Positions 1 through 5,212 of a stretch of DNA of 5,212 nucleotides are shown here, piece after piece. Each line of letters opens with the position of its first letter. The stretch's first letter is position 1. The notes beneath the pieces were generated by a model. The model did no database searches and was not told the DNA's origin. It worked only from the letters and a program-made list of their open reading frames with translations. The stretch lies in assembly GCA_003564735.1 (NCBI GenBank), contig PXEK01000282.1, forward strand, positions 1-5,212. The letters are read 5' to 3'. Origin of the DNA: Cryomorphaceae bacterium (GTDB lineage: Bacteria > Bacteroidota > Bacteroidia > Flavobacteriales_G > Salibacteraceae). The translations under genes and the position numbers were made by a program.

Positions 1-2
1 AT

Positions 3-938
3 CCCCTTCCTCAAACGAGTATTGTGGGACCAACAAGGTTTTGTGCGGGTGGAGAAGTGGCGGTAGCGCCCGATAAAATTTTTAGTGATTACAGGTGGAG
101 TAACGGCAGCAGAAACCGCACACTCGTAGTGGATGAAGGCGGTATTTTTACTTTGACCATTACGGATGAGAATAATTGTAGTAATTCAACATCTATTGAA
201 ATTGAAGAGATACGGCCCCGTTTTTCTTTATCGGGAGATACGGTATTGTGTTCCGGCGATGTATTGATTATCGATTTAGAAAATAAAGGTGAAGTTTTCC
301 TATGGAACGACGGATCAGAAAGAGCCAAACGACTTATAACTAAAGAGGGCTCTTACTTAGTAAACGTTACGGATGGGTTGTGTAACTTTACAGACTCCCT
401 CATTATATCTTCAATTGATAAGCCCGAGGTTGATTTTGAATTTAAGGTAGATAATTTTGAGGTAGATTTCACAAACCTTTCTTTAGATGCTGATTCGTTT
501 TTATGGATTTTCGAGCCTCATGAATACAGCAATGATACTAATCCTGTTTATCAATTCGCTGAAGTTGGAGAGTATAATGTCGTTTTAAAAGCTTACAATC
601 TTTGCGGATCATCTGCAACCGACAAAGATATTAGTGTTGGATCTATTAGTGTTTTAGACCATCAACAGGCGGGCGGGGTAACTGTTTTTCCCAACCCTGT
701 GAGTTCGAAAGGAGTTTTAAACTTGAATCTTGAGAGCGTTCCTTCTAACAAAATTGAGTTGAGGATTTATAACAACTTGGGGCAAATGATGCATCACGAC
801 TTTATAAACTCCTCAAACTCTTCATTACAAACGGGAATCAACATATCTCAACTCGCTGCGGGAACTTATTTTTTACAAGTTCATGACCCCGCCAATCATT
901 CGGTTATTGACACGAAGCAGTTTGTTATTATCAAATAA
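3..938 (+). CDS. Secreted Ig/PKD-repeat protein with T9SS type A C-terminal sorting domain (3' part, start outside window)
   Basis: The frame is open to the left edge, so this is the C-terminal ~311 residues of a longer protein. The GTG at 24 is internal, because the coding pattern runs on upstream of it. Two similar Ig/PKD-like repeats come first (about nt 15-210 and 213-416). Each has an early Cys-x-Gly (FCAGG, LCSGD), a central Trp followed by S/N-N/D-G, a G-x-(F/Y) strand near its end and a second Cys that could form a disulfide. A PKD domain follows (about 420-638), with FLWIF and a GEYNVVLKAYN strand. The end (678-935) is a typical T9SS type A sorting domain: VFPNPVSS, IYNNLGQMM, ISQLAAGTYFLQV and a final QFVIIK. 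In this family the domain directs export through the Por/T9SS machinery and anchoring at, or release from, the cell surface. PKD and Ig repeats suggest adhesion or a spacer role. The catalytic or binding part, if any, is outside the window. Confidence 0.9.
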   Translation, partial: PLPQTSIVGPTRFCAGGEVAVAPDKIFSDYRWSNGSRNRTLVVDEGGIFTLTITDENNCSNSTSIEIEEIRPRFSLSGDTVLCSGDVLIIDLENKGEVFLWNDGSERAKRLITKEGSYLVNVTDGLCNFTDSLIISSIDKPEVDFEFKVDNFEVDFTNLSLDADSFLWIFEPHEYSNDTNPVYQFAEVGEYNVVLKAYNLCGSSATDKDISVGSISVLDHQQAGGVTVFPNPVSSKGVLNLNLESVPSNKIELRIYNNLGQMMHHDFINSSNSSLQTGINISQLAAGTYFLQVHDPANHSVIDTKQFVIIK

Positions 939-954
939 TTTTTTACTCCTGTAA

Positions 955-1029
955 GGTGAACATTTGGCGAAGTGATATGCCGGTTTTATTCCGGTACAGT
1001 TTTAGTCACATTTGGTTGAATGGTGAACA
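955..1029 (+). repeat. Short direct repeats in the intergenic region
   Basis: GGTGAACATTTGG at 955-967 recurs as two pieces further on: ACATTTGG at 1008-1015 and GGTGAACA at 1022-1029, in swapped order. The copies flank the hairpin at 978-996. They could be operator half-sites for the sensor operon or chance in an AT-rich gap. No known binding-site consensus was recognised. Confidence 0.25.
978..996 (+). terminator. Possible weak hairpin terminator after the T9SS protein gene
   Basis: TGCCGG (978-983) pairs with CCGGTA (991-996) across a 7-base TTTTATT loop, giving a 6-bp stem with one G-U pair. It starts about 40 bases after the stop at 938. Only a short T run (TTTT from 1000) follows, so it is a poor intrinsic terminator. 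CCGG is also self-complementary, so the hairpin may be incidental. The gap otherwise shows no clear signal. Confidence 0.3.
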
Positions 1030-1145
1030 GTTGAGTCTTACAAATATTGTGTTTAAAGGTATATCGGTTTTGTTTGCTCCACAGGGAGCGCTTTTCTGCC
1101 GGGAATTATGAGGAGAAAAATCATTTTCTGTTAAAGAGTAAAGTA

Positions 1146-2084
1146 ATGAGGAACGTTGTTATTAAAAGGTCTTATTTCGCTTTAATTTTGACTATAGTCT
1201 TGTACGCTTTAAACGCTTGTTCAGATATCCGGAATACTTATGAAAAAGAAAAAAGTGACCTCAAAAACCAAGCATACGACATAAACTATCGCTTTGTAAA
1301 CGAGGTGAAACTCTTATCTACCTTAACGAAAAAAGTTGAAGAAAGTAATCTTTTAAATTCAAACCGGTTTTTTACAAATGTTACTGAACCTATCCTTCTT
1401 AGTCGGGTGGGTTCGACAAATTACGATAATCATGAACACCGACAATTTTCTGCAGGTATTGATTCTTTACTTCTTCAAAAGTTCCAACAAACAATATTTC
1501 TCTCCAAGGTTATAATAAGCAGAGGAAATGATTATTTTGTTTATCCAAAAATGAACCATGAATTCCTAAATAGGGAAATTTCGAGGTTTGGATATTTTCT
1601 TGATAGAAACGTTGGCGATAAAAATTTAAGTGATTCTTATTGGCAATTGACCCCGGTAGTTAATTCTTTCGATGCTGCGCCAATGGTGAGTTATGTAAAG
1701 CATTTATCAAATGATTCTAACTCATTTGTTGCAGGGGTATTCAGTTGTCAAGAGGTGTTCAATAATCATATAGACGTGGCCGGTGGAACCTATATGCTTA
1801 TTGACGAAGATGGGAATGTTTTAGCCGCTAGTGATGAGTCATATTTCATAACCGGCCTTAGGAAAACATTATCCGGTAATTTTTCGGTAAATAGCTTGCG
1901 GAAAAGTGAAATACAGTTACTCCCCTCAATTTATAAAAGTACTAACGAATCGTTTCGAAAAAGCATGTTCAACATCCTTAACGACGATAAAAAAACGGGT
2001 GTCTTTCGTCATTCCGGCAGGGAGTTTACTGTACTTTCTTCTCCTATCAAACAGTTAAAGTGGCATATAATTAGAATTTTGTAA
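1146..2084 (+). CDS. Predicted lipoprotein consisting of a free-standing Cache-like (dCache-type) sensor domain
   Basis: This 312-residue protein has a short basic N-terminus, a hydrophobic core (about 10-22) and a lipobox-like LNAC with Cys25, so it is probably lipidated. Ser at +2 followed by Asp only partly resembles Bacteroidota surface-export signals, so surface exposure is open. The mature part looks like a Cache sensor: a long N-terminal helix, YFVYP (130-134), PMVSYVK (179-185), a VAGVFS strand, YMLIDEDGNVLA (216-227) and a closing SSPIKQLKW strand. It stops where a chemoreceptor or kinase would enter its second TM helix, and has no output domain. The amino-acid-binding Cache motif was not evident, so no ligand is proposed. 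ATG 1146 is chosen because it puts the signal peptide at the N-terminus. The TTG at 1047 would add 33 residues before it, and the frame has a stop at 1032. The kinase gene follows after 5 bases, so the two are likely co-transcribed and translationally coupled. It could instead be anchored by an uncleaved TM helix. Confidence 0.78.
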   Translation: MRNVVIKRSYFALILTIVLYALNACSDIRNTYEKEKSDLKNQAYDINYRFVNEVKLLSTLTKKVEESNLLNSNRFFTNVTEPILLSRVGSTNYDNHEHRQFSAGIDSLLLQKFQQTIFLSKVIISRGNDYFVYPKMNHEFLNREISRFGYFLDRNVGDKNLSDSYWQLTPVVNSFDAAPMVSYVKHLSNDSNSFVAGVFSCQEVFNNHIDVAGGTYMLIDEDGNVLAASDESYFITGLRKTLSGNFSVNSLRKSEIQLLPSIYKSTNESFRKSMFNILNDDKKTGVFRHSGREFTVLSSPIKQLKWHIIRIL

Positions 2085-2089
2085 GAACT

Positions 2090-4960
2090 ATGAAGAAAAT
2101 ACGGGTTGATAGACATTTCTTTAACACATTCGCTACAGTAGCAATTCTAGTAATTGCTATGTGCGTGGCGCTTTTGTATGTGTTTAATTTTTTACTAAAG
2201 AATCAAACCCAAAGCCGAAAGGATTATTTGCTTGGGCAGTCACAAATCACTGCCAACGCAGTGTCAATGGAAATGGAGGTTTTCAAAAGGGACTTATATT
2301 TCTTTTCATCACAATATCAATATGAAGAACCCCATGGTAGCTTGGTAGAATCGGGCATATTAAATCTGATTAGTAAACACGCCGGTTACATTAAATCTGT
2401 TACGGTATTCGTGAATGGAGAGGCCAGAAGATTTCAAGTAGATGAATCAGGTACGGTGAGTGATATTTACATGAATATTGCCGCCCCTGTTTTTCCTGAA
2501 CAAGAAATTCTTTTTGAAAGTAACCGGCAAAAACTATATCTTAGTTGGAGTGGTTCAGGAATTGTATTTGATCTGGACTTACATACCTACCTTAGTAATG
2601 TTCCCTCAAACTTTATTGATTTGACGTCCGGTTTTTCCCTATTACTGAAACCGGGAGGAGGCGGTGTAGTCGATTTGGATTTGAATACAACTATAGCAGA
2701 TAACGTGTTACTTCACGAAAAAACGTTTGCTGAGGTACAAGATCTTAGAGAGGCCGGACTTTCAGATGTATTCGAGGGTATAATTGAAAAAAATAGGGAA
2801 AATGAAGATGTTCTAATAGCGTTTTATCCCATTGAAATTTTTGATGAGTCCTACGGTCTCGCACTAGGAGTAACAAAGTCTAATGTAATTGAAGCCGTTG
2901 TAAACGGATTTCTCATTATTGGCGGCGGAATATTTTTGTTTACAGGACTCATTCTCTTTGTCATACTGCGCTATGTGAAGTCATTGAAAGATTCTCGTGA
3001 ACAAATGGATAAGAATAGGAAGGAGTTAGAGGACTTAGTGAACCAGCAGAAGCTCCTATTTGAATATTCGTCTGACTTCACTTACCGTCACGATTTGAAG
3101 TTTAATTTCAGCTACATTAGCGAGAATGTTTTAAAAGTTTTGGGTTACACCCCTGAAGAGTTTGCCAATCCAAAGTATCGAAGGTTTACTGAGAATCCGA
3201 TAAATAAGGAAAAAGACGAGGCATTTAATCGGATTCTTCAAGGCATTAGCGAAAGTGAAAACTTTTTTGTGGAAATGAGAAATCGAAAAGATGAACCGGT
3301 AATTCTAGAGATGAAGGAGAAGCCTTATTTCAATCAAAAAGGAACTTTTGCGGGTGTCATAGGTATAGCTAAAGATGTAACCGATAGATTTATGAGTGAC
3401 CAAAAGTTTAAAATACTTTTTGAGTACTCAAGTGACCCTCACTTAATTTTTACTCAATCTAAGGGTATTTTAGATTGCAATGAAGCGGCAGTAAAAGCAC
3501 TGGGTGCCGAAAGTAAAGAGCAACTTTACGGTAAATTGCCTCACGAATTTTCACCCGAAATGCAGCCTGATAATCGAAATTCGAAATATAAGGGACAAGA
3601 GGTGGTTCAACAAGTATTGGACAACGGAAAGTATGTTTTTGATTGGACTCACAAAAAACTGAACGGTGAGGAGTTTCCGGTTGAAGTGACGCTTACTACC
3701 GTTTTGCTCAACCAAGAAAAAGTCATTTTGGCTGTATGGCATGACCTCACGGAGCGCAAGAGAGTTGAAAAAGTACTTATTGAAGGCAGGCAACGTGCCG
3801 AAAGCTTGGCTCGTTCAAAACAGCAGTTTCTTTCGGGTATGAGTCATGAAATACGAACTCCTTTAAATGCAGTAATCGGGTATACCGATTTCCTGTTAGA
3901 CGAAAACCCGAGAGAAGATCAAAAAGAAAAGCTGGAAGCCCTTAAGTTCAGTGCTGATAATCTTTTGAGTTTGGTTCAAGACATCCTCGATCACAGCGTG
4001 GTGGAAAGCGGTAAGTTAGAGTTTTCTTCAGAGCCTTTCTCCTTAAAAACGAATATTGTGCGGGTTGCTCAAATGATGAAGCAAAAAGCCGAGGTGAAAG
4101 GCGTTGAATTGACATATGAATTCGATAAAAAACTACCCGAGGAAGTAATTGGTGATCCAAACAGACTCCGACAAATACTCATAAATATTATCGGAAATGC
4201 CGTTAAGTTTACCGATGAAGGTAGTGTAAAAATTAAATCCTATGTTATCAGTGAAAATGAGACCCATCATGAAATTGGCTTCGAAGTTGAGGATACAGGT
4301 ATAGGGATTCCCAAAGACCGGCAAGAGGTTGTTTTCAATACTTTTGAGCAGGGAGACTTAAACATACTTAATAAATACGGCGGAACCGGCTTGGGTCTCG
4401 CCATTACAAAAAAGTTAGTGGAACTGCAAGGAGGAACCATAGCTGTTGAAAGTGAGCAGGGGAAAGGTTCTATATTTACCGTAGAAATTACCTTCCGTAA
4501 AAGCGAGACAAAAATTGAAAGGCATTCTCAACCCGAAATCGATACGAAAGTAGAAAAACCCCAAACCAATGGGGGAGACTTTTCGGGAGCTTCGGCTCTT
4601 GTTGTGGAAGACAACCCCATAAATCAAAAAATCGCAGAACGGTTTTTAAAGTCTAGAGGAGCTTCAGTTACGATCGCAAGTAACGGAAAAGAAGCCCTGG
4701 ATGTAGTGAGTAGTAAAAATTACGATTTTGTTTTAATGGACATTCAAATGCCTGAAATGGATGGGTACGAAGCTACTAAGGCCATTAGAAAAATCGATGA
4801 TCCGTACTTTCAAAAGCTGCCCATTATATGCTTAACTGCAGATGCATTCAGCGAAGTTAGAGACCGTGTTTTAGAGGCGGGTATGACGGACTATGTAACC
4901 AAACCCATATCAAAAGAAAAGTTTTTCAAGGTTTTGGGTAAGTACTACAATCGAAAATAA
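2090..4960 (+). CDS. Hybrid sensor histidine kinase (Cache-like ectodomain, PAS-PAS, HisKA, HATPase_c, REC)
   Basis: This 956-residue inner-membrane kinase has TM1 at about 13-36, a periplasmic domain at 37-271, TM2 at about 272-293 and a charged coiled-coil linker at about 294-320. The ectodomain appears Cache-like: a long N-terminal helix and a final AFYPI...YGLALGVTKS strand before TM2. It is divergent and its ligand is unknown. PAS1 spans about 322-434 and PAS2 about 442-556, both opening with LFEYSSD and ending in D-V/L-T-D/E-R. HisKA (about 575-645) carries the phosphoacceptor His586 in SHEIRTPLN. HATPase_c (about 685-801) has the N box with Asn699/Asn703, the G1 box DTGIGIP (735-741), an F box (NTFEQ) and the G2 box GGTGLG (764-769). 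After a linker of about 30 residues, REC (about 835-953) has Glu840/Asp841, phosphoacceptor Asp884, Thr916 and Lys938. All catalytic residues are present, so kinase and receiver should be active. There is no HPt or DNA-binding domain, so an external relay partner is needed. The ATG has no clear ribosome-binding site and sits 5 bases after the upstream stop. Confidence 0.95.
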   Translation: MKKIRVDRHFFNTFATVAILVIAMCVALLYVFNFLLKNQTQSRKDYLLGQSQITANAVSMEMEVFKRDLYFFSSQYQYEEPHGSLVESGILNLISKHAGYIKSVTVFVNGEARRFQVDESGTVSDIYMNIAAPVFPEQEILFESNRQKLYLSWSGSGIVFDLDLHTYLSNVPSNFIDLTSGFSLLLKPGGGGVVDLDLNTTIADNVLLHEKTFAEVQDLREAGLSDVFEGIIEKNRENEDVLIAFYPIEIFDESYGLALGVTKSNVIEAVVNGFLIIGGGIFLFTGLILFVILRYVKSLKDSREQMDKNRKELEDLVNQQKLLFEYSSDFTYRHDLKFNFSYISENVLKVLGYTPEEFANPKYRRFTENPINKEKDEAFNRILQGISESENFFVEMRNRKDEPVILEMKEKPYFNQKGTFAGVIGIAKDVTDRFMSDQKFKILFEYSSDPHLIFTQSKGILDCNEAAVKALGAESKEQLYGKLPHEFSPEMQPDNRNSKYKGQEVVQQVLDNGKYVFDWTHKKLNGEEFPVEVTLTTVLLNQEKVILAVWHDLTERKRVEKVLIEGRQRAESLARSKQQFLSGMSHEIRTPLNAVIGYTDFLLDENPREDQKEKLEALKFSADNLLSLVQDILDHSVVESGKLEFSSEPFSLKTNIVRVAQMMKQKAEVKGVELTYEFDKKLPEEVIGDPNRLRQILINIIGNAVKFTDEGSVKIKSYVISENETHHEIGFEVEDTGIGIPKDRQEVVFNTFEQGDLNILNKYGGTGLGLAITKKLVELQGGTIAVESEQGKGSIFTVEITFRKSETKIERHSQPEIDTKVEKPQTNGGDFSGASALVVEDNPINQKIAERFLKSRGASVTIASNGKEALDVVSSKNYDFVLMDIQMPEMDGYEATKAIRKIDDPYFQKLPIICLTADAFSEVRDRVLEAGMTDYVTKPISKEKFFKVLGKYYNRK

Positions 4961-4971
4961 GCTTCTATTTT
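4954..4971 (+). terminator. Possible weak AT-only hairpin at the end of the kinase gene
   Basis: AAAATA (4954-4959) pairs with TATTTT (4966-4971) over a 6-base loop, and the T run continues to 4972. The stem is entirely A-T and overlaps the stop codon, so it would be unstable. A second small stem, ACTTT (4995-4999) with AAAGT (5007-5011) followed by TTT, lies just downstream. Neither is a convincing intrinsic terminator. The rest of the gap up to 5129 shows no recognisable element. Confidence 0.2.
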
Positions 4972-5129
4972 TTATTCAGGTATTTCAACCGTCGACTTTA
5001 ATAATCAAAGTTTTCGAGGCTTTGTGGCAATGAAATAGGGAGATAATTTCTTCCGAGTGACTTAAGTTAAAGGAAAGATGTGTGCATCGGAATAGTCCAA
5101 ACAACTCTCGTAATGCGGTTACGAAGTAT

Positions 5130-5137
5130 TAAATTTG
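5130..5137 (+). promoter_or_regulatory. Bacteroidota-type -7 promoter element upstream of fmt
   Basis: TAAATTTG matches the Bacteroidota -7 consensus TAnnTTTG exactly and ends 30 bases before the fmt ATG, which would leave a leader of roughly 20-25 bases. The expected TTG/TTTG -33 element is not seen at the usual spacing (around 5107-5111), so the call rests on one box. It suggests fmt has its own promoter, separate from the sensor operon. Confidence 0.4.
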
Positions 5138-5167
5138 CAAACCTGATAAAGAACTAAATTCATTTTA

Positions 5168-5212
5168 ATGAAGTCGTACAACACCGTTTTTTTTGGCACA
5201 CCCGATTTTGCC
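5168..5212 (+). CDS. fmt: Methionyl-tRNA formyltransferase, N-terminus only (3' end outside window)
   Basis: Only the first 15 codons are visible, reading MKSYNTVFFGTPDFA. The VFFGTPDFA stretch is the conserved first beta strand and loop of Fmt (compare IIFAGTPDFA in the E. coli enzyme) and sits at the expected distance from the start. Fmt uses 10-formyltetrahydrofolate to formylate initiator Met-tRNA in the cytoplasm. The catalytic residues lie beyond the window. The ATG is preceded by an AT-rich stretch without a Shine-Dalgarno sequence, as is common in Bacteroidota. Related formyltransferases (ArnA, PurN) are less likely, because this exact N-terminal motif is most typical of Fmt. The gene probably has no functional link to the sensor pair. 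Confidence 0.82.
   Translation, partial: MKSYNTVFFGTPDFA

Noticed and set aside
89..328. Minus-strand open frame of 79 codons
   Set aside because: It lies opposite the Ig/PKD repeats of the T9SS protein, whose motif pattern is clearly coding on the + strand.
1007..1050. Candidate Bacteroidota promoter (TTTG at 1011 with a TAnnTTTG-like box near 1039-1052)
   Set aside because: No acceptable TAnnTTTG match occurs at the required spacing; the nearest strings miss several consensus positions.
1108..1134. Eight-codon mini-ORF (MRRKIIFC) before the lipoprotein gene, with AGGAG inside it
   Set aside because: It is too short to support, has no regulatory residue pattern, and its AGGAG lies about 30 bases from ATG 1146, too far to act as that gene's ribosome-binding site.
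1047..1145. TTG start giving a 33-residue N-terminal extension of the lipoprotein
   Set aside because: The extension would bury the signal peptide and lipobox inside the protein and has no clear ribosome-binding site. ATG 1146 fits a secreted lipoprotein much better.
3551..4627. Several minus-strand open frames of 63-80 codons across the kinase gene
   Set aside because: They lie antisense to a fully supported kinase coding sequence with intact motifs and show no recognisable domains; they are shadows of the real gene.
5060..5067. ACTTAAGT palindrome in the gap before fmt
   Set aside because: An 8-base AT-rich palindrome is expected by chance and has no partner site or match to a known operator.

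Overview
The window looks like a piece of a Bacteroidota chromosome. It is AT-rich by eye and its starts lack clear Shine-Dalgarno sites. It encodes the C-terminus of a cell-surface protein with a type IX secretion (T9SS) sorting domain, and a perfect match to the Bacteroidota -7 promoter element (TAnnTTTG) lies before the last gene. The genus cannot be settled from this sequence. All four recognised genes are on the + strand.

Layout: (1) 3-938, the 3' part of a large secreted protein with Ig/PKD-like repeats and a T9SS type A C-terminal domain; its start lies left of the window. (2) 939-1145, a gap of about 207 bases with a small hairpin and short direct repeats. (3) 1146-2084, a 312-residue predicted lipoprotein that is essentially a free-standing Cache-like sensor domain. 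(4) 2090-4960, a 956-residue hybrid sensor histidine kinase: TM, Cache-like periplasmic domain, TM, coiled coil, PAS, PAS, HisKA, HATPase_c, REC. Only 5 bases separate it from gene 3. (5) 4961-5167, a second gap of about 207 bases with possible weak terminator structures and a promoter-like -7 element. (6) 5168 to the right edge, the first 15 codons of a gene whose product matches the N-terminus of methionyl-tRNA formyltransferase (fmt).

The notable part is the gene pair 3-4. A lipid-anchored Cache-like protein with no signalling output is tightly coupled to a transmembrane hybrid kinase that already has its own Cache-like ectodomain. The natural reading is an accessory sensory or ligand-presenting lipoprotein working with the kinase. 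The kinase ends in a receiver domain, and no HPt protein or DNA-binding regulator is in view, so the downstream part of the phosphorelay must be elsewhere. The surface protein and fmt are probably unrelated neighbours. Domain calls were made by reading motifs; no database search was run.
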